In this document: positions 35,936 through 43,418 of the stretch, in pieces
Position numbering within the stretch: position 1 is the first letter of the stretch
How the letters are laid out: each line of letters opens with the position of its first letter
NCBI GenBank assembly: GCA_016935315.1
Contig: JAFGRD010000133.1
Coordinates: 20,558-84,557, forward strand
Source of the DNA: Pirellulales bacterium
GTDB taxonomy: Bacteria > Planctomycetota > Planctomycetia > Pirellulales > Thermoguttaceae
Direction: 5' to 3'
Length of the DNA stretch: 64,000 bases
Program-made: the position numbers and the translations under genes
Notes under the pieces: model-generated
Seen by the model: the letters and a program-made list of their open reading frames with translations, nothing else
Database searches by the model: none
What the model was told of the DNA's origin: nothing

Positions 35936-37735
35936 TCATTGCTTATCCTGGGACAGCACCAGGGCACTGTATGGTGCAACGTCGATAGTGCCTTTGCAGG
36001 GAAGTTCATTTTGGCCGGGTTCGGCTGCGTCCACGCTTGGATATCCCATGTCGGTGAAGTCGCTATCGTAGGCCTTGCTGTCCGTGTTTAAGCGGACCCT
36101 CCACGTCCCTTGAGCTGGAAATCCAATGGTGTAGTTCCTTAGCGGCTGGGTGGAAAAGTTCGCCACCACAAGGACACTGTCGCCGGGTCCGCCACGACCC
36201 CAGCGGTGATAGCCCACAACCTTGCTTTTGCCGTCCACGTGGTAAACGCTGATTTCCTGCCCGCAGAGTCCTGCGGTCTGTCCGTCGCGGTTGAGCCTAA
36301 GACGTATCAAGTCCTGGTACAGGCGGAAGATGCCGGCAAATCGCTTCTTCTTTGACCAGTCCAGCGGGTCCTGGTCGTGGAACCAGTCGTCTTCGAGGAA
36401 CTCCTGCCCTTGGAAGATCATTGGAATTCCAGGGGCCGTGAACACGAGTGCCGCGCCCAGTGCAGACTTCTTCCGGGCCGCCCAGGATGATGCCTTGCCG
36501 GGATCGACCTCTTCAGGTATGCGCGCTTTCCCGTTAGCTACTTCGTCGTGCGATTCCGTGTAGATGACCCGCTCGAACGCGTCGAGATAGTAACGATGGA
36601 GAAGCGCGTCGCGCACGGCGTCAATGTTGCGGGCAGCATCGTCGGCTGCACACAGGGCGGCCCGCACGGGATGAACGAACCCGCCGTCCCATTGAGCGTT
36701 GAAGCCAGCGCCGTTGTCCTTGACTGCTTTCGTTAGGAAGGGATTGCACCGCAGGTCTTCCGCGATGCTGAAGGCAGTTGTCTGAGCTTTCCGCATCTCG
36801 GTGTTGATCCACTGCATCAGGCTCCACCCGTCGGGTAGATCGCTTCCTGTGCCGTTGTCGTGGCCATGCGCGTTGCGGATGTATGCCGTCGCATCCCACC
36901 TCAGTCCGTCCACGCCGTAGTCGCGAATCCACATCAGGGCGTTGTCGCGCAGGTACTCTCGGACTTCCGGGCGCCCGTAGTCAGGCCGTGTGTCGCCCCA
37001 TGGGGTCTGAGCACGCCAGTCGTTGTAGAAATAAATACCGCCCTTTCCGTTTTCACTCCAGCCGTCGAACTGCCACAGGTCGAGGTCACCCGGTCCAAGG
37101 TGGTTATAGACCACGTCTACGATGACCGCAATTCCGAGTCGGTGTGCTTCGTCTACAAACTCCCGAAACGTCCGCGGTGTGCCGTAGTCGCTCTCCACGG
37201 CGAAGAGCAGTGAGGGGTTATAGCCCCAAGAAAACCCTCCGGGAAATTCGGCAACCGGCATGATTTCCACCGTATTGGCACCCAGTTCTTTGAGATGCTC
37301 CAGCCGTTCGATGGCACCCTCAAGATTGCCTGGGCCCGGCGTGGCTGTCTTCTTACCGAATGTCCCGATATGCATCTCGTATATCACTGTCTGGTTGAGA
37401 GGCGGTGGGCTGAATCCTGACGGCTTCCAATGTCTCGGAATCTCAGGAATCATCCCGTTGGCAACCGAACTCGTGACTCGTCGAGCATACGGGTCGATGC
37501 GCGAGTACTCTTTCCCGCTCGCAACGATTCGAAAACGGTATTCGTCACCAGGCTTGACTCCCGGGACGTCAGCCCACCACGTTCCGTCGGGATTCTTGGC
37601 CAACGGATTGGCATCTGAGCACCAGTCGTTGAACGTGCCAATGACAAAGACCGCATCCGCATGCGGTGCCCATACCGCAAACTTGCAGCCGCTCGTGTAG
37701 GGCGTCGCGCCCTTTGAGATGGTAGATCTGGTCAT
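35936..37735 (-). CDS. GH13 alpha-glucan enzyme with CBM48 domain
   Basis: A 599-residue enzyme of the GH13 branching / trehalohydrolase group. The N-terminal ~110 residues are a CBM48-like domain (CKFAVWAPHADAVFVIGTF, NPDGTWWADVPGVKPGDEYR). The barrel carries the four conserved regions: DVVYNHLGPG, nucleophile Asp in GLRWDAT, acid/base Glu in FSIAEDL and ESHDEV with the third Asp. It could be a branching enzyme or a trehalohydrolase. Start: ATG at 37733-37735, six bases after GGAG; a longer GTG-started frame upstream has arginine-rich junk. It is divergent from the GntR gene set but 640 bases away. Confidence 0.87.
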   Translation of the reverse strand: MTRSTISKGATPYTSGCKFAVWAPHADAVFVIGTFNDWCSDANPLAKNPDGTWWADVPGVKPGDEYRFRIVASGKEYSRIDPYARRVTSSVANGMIPEIPRHWKPSGFSPPPLNQTVIYEMHIGTFGKKTATPGPGNLEGAIERLEHLKELGANTVEIMPVAEFPGGFSWGYNPSLLFAVESDYGTPRTFREFVDEAHRLGIAVIVDVVYNHLGPGDLDLWQFDGWSENGKGGIYFYNDWRAQTPWGDTRPDYGRPEVREYLRDNALMWIRDYGVDGLRWDATAYIRNAHGHDNGTGSDLPDGWSLMQWINTEMRKAQTTAFSIAEDLRCNPFLTKAVKDNGAGFNAQWDGGFVHPVRAALCAADDAARNIDAVRDALLHRYYLDAFERVIYTESHDEVANGKARIPEEVDPGKASSWAARKKSALGAALVFTAPGIPMIFQGQEFLEDDWFHDQDPLDWSKKKRFAGIFRLYQDLIRLRLNRDGQTAGLCGQEISVYHVDGKSKVVGYHRWGRGGPGDSVLVVANFSTQPLRNYTIGFPAQGTWRVRLNTDSKAYDSDFTDMGYPSVDAAEPGQNELPCKGTIDVAPYSALVLSQDKQ

Positions 37736-38318
37736 GGTCGCTCCGAGGCCAACTTGCCCTGAACTGGACTCCTGCAATCTCTCAAACGGCATTGGGAGAA
37801 TAGGCGAGTTCGTGTCTAATCTCTGCGATTTCGGATGCCACCTTTCGGCGCGCCGTCGGCTTTCGACCACCTCGCGGAGCGTCTTTCTCAATGCCTGCCA
37901 GACGATGGTCGGCAAAACGCGTCCGCCCCACCGACACCGTCTTCGGCGCCGTCTGCAATCGGCAGCGATGTCCTTGTGGACTTCATCCTCCTGACAAGGA
38001 TGAAACCCCACGACGGCCCAGAACTTGCACTAATTCTGAATCACTATACCAGCGACATTCGTGTCCGCCACCTGGCGCGCTTGTGATCCCCCTGTTGGTG
38101 GGTGGCCTTGGCGCGAGAAATGCCCTCTCTGCGGTCTATCAATCTCGGTCGGCCCCACTCGGTTTCGACCGCCTTCCGCCACCATCCGAAATCCGCCTGC
38201 ACGCTCATGACACGCCCTCGTCAATGTCTCGCATTTGAATACGGGAGTGAACATTCAGGAGCCTTCTTGTCGTGTTACGTGCGTTTTTTCTCGCTGATTC
38301 AATGCCGGCCTTGCAATC
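37736..38318. other. Intergenic region upstream of GH13 and GntR genes
   Basis: A 583-base gap. It holds the second copy of the 19-base motif (37759-37777) and an unconvincing 54-codon minus-strand frame near 38060-38220 with no ribosome site. No RNA gene or terminator recognised. Confidence 0.35.
37759..37777. repeat. 19-base motif shared with 31617-31635
   Basis: CTGAACTGGACTCCTGCAA, one base different from the copy at 31617-31635. It lies 24 bases before the GH13 start codon on the minus strand and overlaps the leader of that gene. Confidence 0.4.
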
Positions 38319-38336
38319 TATCGATAATTATCGATA
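38319..38336. promoter_or_regulatory. Perfect 18-bp palindrome, likely GntR operator
   Basis: TATCGATAATTATCGATA is identical to its own reverse complement. It lies 36 bases before the GntR start codon, in AT-rich DNA unlike the rest of the window, where a promoter would be expected. Size, symmetry and position fit a binding site for a dimeric FCD-type GntR repressor controlling its own gene and perhaps the genes downstream. No second copy seen in the 39012-39150 gap. Confidence 0.7.
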
Positions 38337-38372
38337 ATACAATTGTGGCAACCTTAGCTGCGCGAGAGATTC

Positions 38373-39011
38373 ATGTCGAAAGCCCGAGCCAATTCCAAGA
38401 CGCAACGGCAAAGAGTCGTTGAAGCGATCCAAAAGAGAATTCTGGACGGTGACCTGAAACCGGGTGACCCGTTGCGACAGATTCCTCTTTCAAAGGAGCA
38501 CGGGGTTTCGCAAAGTGTGATTCGCGAGAGCCTTCAAACGCTGGAGCAGTGTGGCCTGGTGACCGGCATTGACAAGCTGGGCTTCGTTGTACGGAAGCTC
38601 GGTCGACAGGAATTGGTTGATGCCTATCGAGTGAGAGAAGTTCTGGAAGGCCTCGCCGCGAGGCTTTGTTGCCGCAAAGCGAGCCGCGACGACGTGGAAT
38701 GGCTCAAGAACATCGCACACCAAATCCATGCTCAGTCAGGAGGAGGCTCTCGTGTCGATCGAAGCGACCTGGAGTACGAGTTTCATCAGCGTTTTCTGTT
38801 GATTTCCGGCAACGAAATGCTTCAGCGAGTGAGTATCGGTTATCGCTTCGTTGGCAACCTCATCGTGACAGATCGGGCGCCGGATCAACTGCTTGAGGAA
38901 CACCTCGCGGTCGTGGAAGCGGTTGCGAACAACCAACCAGATGAAGCCGAACGACTTGCACGCCTGCACGTCGCAAGGTCAGCAGATTCGATCATTTGCC
39001 ATGAGGCATGA
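38373..39011 (+). CDS. GntR-family transcriptional regulator (FCD type)
   Basis: A 212-residue regulator. Residues ~10-75 form the GntR winged helix (RVVEAIQKRILDGDLKPGDP, EHGVSQSVIRESLQTLEQCG). The rest is an FCD ligand-binding helical domain: VREVLEGLAARLCC, then FHQRFLLISGNEML and the histidine-bearing EEHLAVVEAV and ARLHVARS segments that bind metal and a small acid in this family. Regulators of this group usually repress catabolic operons and respond to the pathway substrate. A palindromic operator precedes it, and the four genes downstream are the likely regulon. Confidence 0.92.
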   Translation: MSKARANSKTQRQRVVEAIQKRILDGDLKPGDPLRQIPLSKEHGVSQSVIRESLQTLEQCGLVTGIDKLGFVVRKLGRQELVDAYRVREVLEGLAARLCCRKASRDDVEWLKNIAHQIHAQSGGGSRVDRSDLEYEFHQRFLLISGNEMLQRVSIGYRFVGNLIVTDRAPDQLLEEHLAVVEAVANNQPDEAERLARLHVARSADSIICHEA

Positions 39012-39150
39012 TGTGCTACCAGTATGGCCGCCGTTCACGTGAGATCCCGTTCTGTCCTTTTTCCCGATCCGCGGCAAGGGGGCAGGTGCAGGACGATTAT
39101 CAGGAAACGTCGATTCTCTGGGTCTGCCAAAGAAGCAGGAGAGGAGCTTG

Positions 39151-40764
39151 ATGACAACAGTTGCCGAGAAATGGACAGAGGTGCTTGGCAGAATTGGCGT
39201 TCGCTATGTCTTTGGCATCCCCGGCGGCCCTTGGGTGGAGTATATGGAAGCGCTCCGCACCAGTGATCTGGAATTCGTGTTGGTCAGCAACGAGGCCAGT
39301 GCGGGTTTCATGGCCGACGTATGCGGACGGATTACGGGGATCCCCGGGGCCTGTTATGGCACCTTCGGCCCCGGGGCAACCAACCTGAGTACCGGTGTGG
39401 GTGGAGCATTGCTCGATCGATCACCGCTATTGGCGTTTACCCACGAAATGTCGGATTCCATGCTCGGCCGGACGACGCAGATGGGAATCGACCATCAGGC
39501 CGTATTCCGCCCGATCACCAAATGGACAACCCGGCTCGAAGCCGATCACGTCGAGGAGACGCTGCTTCGCGCGGTGCATGTCGCCACCTCCGAAGGGCCG
39601 GGGCCCGTACACATCGGGCTTCCCTCAAACCTGGGTACCATGAACGCCGGCGAGAACGCGTTTCCGCTCGAACCGCCTGAGCAGCCGGTGGCGGCCGACC
39701 CCGAGGTACTCGACAGACTCGTTGCGGCCTTTACCGCTGCGAAAAAGCCCGTTCTTGCCTTGGGGCTTACCGCCGTTCGGGCCGGTGTGCAGGCTCTTGT
39801 ATTGAAGATCGCGGAGCAGCATGGCATTCCGGTCGTGCTGACGCCGATGGCCAAAGGCATGGTGTCGGAAGACCATCCGTGCTATGCCGGCGTGCTGTTC
39901 CATGCCTTGAGCAATCACGTGGCCGAAACCCATCGGCAGGCCGATCTGGTGATCGGCGTAGGATACGATCCGGTGGAGTTTAACTACGAAGACTGGATGC
40001 CCAACGCACCGCTGGTTCACATAGACACCAAGCCGGCCGACCTGGACAAGAGCCGCTACCGATTGGAATGCGACGTCGTGGGCGATTTGCGCCCGGCGCT
40101 TGAGCGGCTTGCCGGGCTCCCGCCCCAGGAGAACGACTGGGACTTGGGGGCACTGGCCGAACGTCGCCGGCGGATGTTCGAATGCCTTCAGCCGCGGCAG
40201 GGCAGCTTTGGCCCGACGGCAGCCCTGAGCATCCTTCGCGAGGCGCTTCCCTCCAACGGGATCCTGACGTGTGATGTGGGAGCCCATCTTCACGTGATCG
40301 GCCAGCTCTGGCAGACTCCGGCCCCCGGTTCACTGTTGATGACGAACGGTTGGTCGTCGATGGGATTCGGAATCCCCGCAGCGATTGCGACCAAACTGTG
40401 CCTTCCCGACCGGCCCGTGGCATGCGTGGTCGGCGACGGCGGCTTTCTGATGATGGTCGGCGAGATGGCCACGGCAAAGCGGCTTGGAGTCTCCGTCGTG
40501 TTCGTGCTTCTGACCGACCACAGCCTGGAGCTGATCCGAATCAAGCAGGAGCGAAAGAACCTCGAGTCCTACGGAACCCCGCTGCACGGTGACGGATACG
40601 ATTCGGCACACACCTTTTTTGGGGTCCCGGTGCTTCAGGCGCACGACGCCGCGTCCTACCGCTCGGCACTTGCCGAGGCCTTTGCGGCCGGGGGCCCCGT
40701 GATCGTCGAGGCGTTCGTAGATCCAAGAGAATATGGTGAGCTGGTATTGAAGGGAGACAAATGA
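39151..40764 (+). CDS. Thiamine-diphosphate-dependent decarboxylase/lyase-like enzyme
   Basis: A 537-residue enzyme of the acetolactate-synthase-like ThDP superfamily with all three domains. The N-terminal pyrimidine-binding domain has the catalytic Glu in VSNEASAGFMADVCGRITG. A central Rossmann-like domain follows, then the pyrophosphate-binding domain with the metal motif GDGGFLMMVGEMATAKRLG. Where acetolactate synthases have 'NN', this one has LLTDHSLELI. The substrate could be a 2-oxo acid. Start: ATG at 39151 (GGAG upstream); an in-frame TTG just before is ignored. The stop overlaps the next gene's ATG (ATGA), so translation is coupled. Confidence 0.87.
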   Translation: MTTVAEKWTEVLGRIGVRYVFGIPGGPWVEYMEALRTSDLEFVLVSNEASAGFMADVCGRITGIPGACYGTFGPGATNLSTGVGGALLDRSPLLAFTHEMSDSMLGRTTQMGIDHQAVFRPITKWTTRLEADHVEETLLRAVHVATSEGPGPVHIGLPSNLGTMNAGENAFPLEPPEQPVAADPEVLDRLVAAFTAAKKPVLALGLTAVRAGVQALVLKIAEQHGIPVVLTPMAKGMVSEDHPCYAGVLFHALSNHVAETHRQADLVIGVGYDPVEFNYEDWMPNAPLVHIDTKPADLDKSRYRLECDVVGDLRPALERLAGLPPQENDWDLGALAERRRRMFECLQPRQGSFGPTAALSILREALPSNGILTCDVGAHLHVIGQLWQTPAPGSLLMTNGWSSMGFGIPAAIATKLCLPDRPVACVVGDGGFLMMVGEMATAKRLGVSVVFVLLTDHSLELIRIKQERKNLESYGTPLHGDGYDSAHTFFGVPVLQAHDAASYRSALAEAFAAGGPVIVEAFVDPREYGELVLKGDK

Positions 40765-41792
40765 GCAGGCAAGTGAAGATCGTATTGTGCGGCCTCGGGA
40801 ACGTGGGCAAGGCGTTGCTGGAATTGCTTGCGGAACGTGGCGGCGAAATCGAAAGCAGATATGGCGTGCGCTTGATCCTCTCTGCCGCGGTGGATATCGG
40901 CGGCGCGGCTGTGGGGAACGACGAGGGACTCCCGGCGGCTGAGCTTCTGGCGCACCTAAGAGTGGGAAACGCGGTCGAAGCGTTTGGTTCGTTCGCCCAA
41001 CCCGGCAAGACCGGCAAAGAGACGATCGACGAGGTGGAAGCCGACGTTCTCATCGAGACAACGCCCACCAATTTGATTGACGGGGAACCGGGCCGCACGC
41101 ATGTCTTCGCGGCATTGGAGAAGGGGATGGAAGTCGTCAGTGCCAACAAGGGGCCCATCGTCTTGTTCTATCAGGAGATTCACGAATTGGCCCGACAGAA
41201 GGACTGCGGCGTCCATATCAGTGCGGCGACGGCCGCGGCGCTTCCCACCCTCGACGTCGGTCAAGTCTGCCTGGCCGGCGCAAGGCTCCTGGAGATCGAG
41301 GGGATTCTCAATGGGTCGACCAACTACATTTTGACGCGAATGCAGCAGGACGGGTGTGGTTACGAGACCGCCCTGAAGGAGGCCCAGGAGTTGGGCATCG
41401 CGGAGACCGACCCAAGTCTCGACGTGGAAGGACGTGACACGGCCCACAAGATCGTCCTGATTGCCAATCGCCTGTTCGGCATCTCGCTGGGGCCGAAGGA
41501 CATCACGGTCGAGGGCATCACGAAGATCACGGTTGACGACGTTGCCGCAGCTCGGGACGCAGGCCAGGTGATCAAGCTGATGGGGACTGCCACACGAACC
41601 GACTCCGGTGTGCAACTGAGCGTGGGGCCGAAGCGGCTGGAAGAGCAGCATCCTCTCGCCTCGGTCGGCGGTTCCGAGAAGGCGATCAGCTATCTGACCG
41701 ACACCATGCATCGGATTACGGTCAGCGGCGGCAAGAGCTCTCCGACGGGCGCGGCAGCGGCCTTGCTGAAAGACCTCATCAATGCCTGTTGA
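40761..41792 (+). CDS. Homoserine dehydrogenase-like oxidoreductase
   Basis: A 343-residue enzyme with N-terminal Rossmann fold (KIVLCGLGNVGKALLELL) and the homoserine-dehydrogenase catalytic domain: VVSANKGPI, GILNGSTNYILTRM and TDPSLDVEGRDTAHK, which keeps the Asp and Lys of the active site. The usual glycine-rich substrate loop (like 'EANVGGGIP') reads ISAATAAALPTL, so substrate preference may differ. No ACT regulatory domain. Four-base overlap with the ThDP gene, and AGGAGG for the next gene overlaps its end. Family certain; whether it makes homoserine is doubtful, since the neighbours are not threonine genes. Confidence 0.85.
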   Translation: MSRQVKIVLCGLGNVGKALLELLAERGGEIESRYGVRLILSAAVDIGGAAVGNDEGLPAAELLAHLRVGNAVEAFGSFAQPGKTGKETIDEVEADVLIETTPTNLIDGEPGRTHVFAALEKGMEVVSANKGPIVLFYQEIHELARQKDCGVHISAATAAALPTLDVGQVCLAGARLLEIEGILNGSTNYILTRMQQDGCGYETALKEAQELGIAETDPSLDVEGRDTAHKIVLIANRLFGISLGPKDITVEGITKITVDDVAAARDAGQVIKLMGTATRTDSGVQLSVGPKRLEEQHPLASVGGSEKAISYLTDTMHRITVSGGKSSPTGAAAALLKDLINAC

Positions 41793-41804
41793 GGAGGAAC
41801 GACA

Positions 41805-43370
41805 ATGCGAGCCATGAAATGGCGAGACACGACAACCGTGATATCGACGCGAGCCTTGCTGGTGGACGTCCTTGTCTTGATGCTTCTCGTGGGAGTGGGC
41901 CGGGCTGAAGTCAGCCGCACGAGCGGGCTGATCGCCGAAGGCAGCAAGTGGGAGAACCCCTATTCCATTGTCGACTCGGGCGTCGAAGGTCCCACGCTCC
42001 TGATCACCGGCGGCCTGCACGGCAACGAGCCGGCCGGCTATCGGGCGGCCGAGCAGATCCGTCATTGGCCAATCCGATGCGGCAAACTCATCGTTGTGCC
42101 ACGGGGCAACACGCCCGGACTCAAGCAGGGCACGCGTTGGTTGCCCGGCGAGCCTGATGCGACGCGCAACGCCAACCGCAATTTTCCGAAGACCGGCGAA
42201 CCGAACGAGGCTCGTTCCGTGGCGATCAAGGCGCTCTGGAAGTTCATGCAGGACCAGAGTCCCGATTGGGTGGTCGACTTGCACGAGGGATTCGACTTCA
42301 ATATCGTGAACGCAAAGTCGGACGGTTCGAGCATCATCTACTTCGATACGCCTGAAATGCAGGAGCTTGCCGCGAAGATCCACAATGACGTGAATTCGAC
42401 GATCGCGAATCCGGATCGCAGAATCGTGAAGCGGTCCAAAAGCGGTCCCATCAACGGCGGGCTCGTGAGGGCGGCAGTCGAACGGCTTGGAGCCAGGGGA
42501 TTCTGCTTCGAGACGACTTATAGCAAGCAGCCCATTTCGATTCGCACGCGGCAACATCGCATCATGGTACACCGCCTGATGCGCGAGCTGGATATGGTCG
42601 GTGGCCAAGGCGTTAACTTAATGACGTCGCCGGATGACGAGGCGATCCGGGTCGCCGTTTACGACGCCGGCGGAACGGGCGGCAAGGGCGTAGAGAACCT
42701 CGAACGAATCCTCGAATCCAAGCCGACGTTTCTCTTGCATCACGTCGGCCCGGAAGACATTCGAGCAGGTGTGCTGGGGCAATTCGACGTGGTCATCTTC
42801 CCGGGCGGCAGCGGGAGCAAGGAGGCAGCAGCCATCGGCCGCGACGGGTGCGCAGCGGTACAAGAGTTCGTCGGATCGGGCGGGGGATATGTCGGGATCT
42901 GTGCAGGTGCGTTCCTGGCAACCGCCAAGTACGACTGGAGCCTCGCACTGGTGGACGCCAAGACCTTCACGGGCAACCGGGAGATTCCTGGCGTCGGTGT
43001 GAAGTCGATGTGGTTTCGCGGCTCGGGAGCCGTGAAGATGGAATTGACCGACGAAGGCAGAGCGATCCTTGGCGATTTGCCGGGCCTCGTGGAAGTTCGC
43101 TACGCCAACGGCCCCATTCTCTCGTCCGCCGGCAAGGAAGACCTTCCTGATTATGTCCTTCTGGCCGTATTCCGCACGGAGATCTCCAAATACGAACCGC
43201 AGGAAGGCACGATGATCGATACGCCGGCGATCGTTGCCTCCGAGTTTGGGGCAGGCCGCGCCATCGCGATCAGCCCGCACCCGGAGGCTACGGCTGGACT
43301 CGAATCGCTGGTCCAGCGTGCCGTGGCCTGGGTTGCCGGCGAATCTGGCTCCGTTTACGATTCTCAGTAA
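41805..43370 (+). CDS. Secreted M14-type peptidase fused to class I glutamine-amidotransferase-like domain
   Basis: A 521-residue protein with an N-terminal signal or anchor (LLVDVLVLMLLVGVGRA). Residues ~40-260 are an M14 / aspartoacylase-like zinc hydrolase: His72 and Glu75 in HGNE, His160 in VVDLHEG and Glu236 in CFETTY. Residues ~275-515 are a biotin-ligase-N-like / GATase-1 domain (VAVYDAGGTGGKGVENLER, GGYVGICAGAFLA with Cys366, SPHPE with His492 and Glu494). Both catalytic sets look complete. The enzyme would cleave amide bonds outside the cytoplasm. I know of no described protein with this order. AGGAGG precedes the ATG. Confidence 0.82.
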   Translation: MRAMKWRDTTTVISTRALLVDVLVLMLLVGVGRAEVSRTSGLIAEGSKWENPYSIVDSGVEGPTLLITGGLHGNEPAGYRAAEQIRHWPIRCGKLIVVPRGNTPGLKQGTRWLPGEPDATRNANRNFPKTGEPNEARSVAIKALWKFMQDQSPDWVVDLHEGFDFNIVNAKSDGSSIIYFDTPEMQELAAKIHNDVNSTIANPDRRIVKRSKSGPINGGLVRAAVERLGARGFCFETTYSKQPISIRTRQHRIMVHRLMRELDMVGGQGVNLMTSPDDEAIRVAVYDAGGTGGKGVENLERILESKPTFLLHHVGPEDIRAGVLGQFDVVIFPGGSGSKEAAAIGRDGCAAVQEFVGSGGGYVGICAGAFLATAKYDWSLALVDAKTFTGNREIPGVGVKSMWFRGSGAVKMELTDEGRAILGDLPGLVEVRYANGPILSSAGKEDLPDYVLLAVFRTEISKYEPQEGTMIDTPAIVASEFGAGRAIAISPHPEATAGLESLVQRAVAWVAGESGSVYDSQ

Positions 43371-43418
43371 GCGACTTCCTCGCTTCTGGTGCCCGGTCGC
43401 TGAAAGGAATGGCAACGC

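Noticed and set aside
37736..38011. Upstream extension of the GH13 protein from a GTG
   Set aside because: The added 92 residues are arginine-rich and unlike the family; the ATG at 37733-37735 has a GGAG site.
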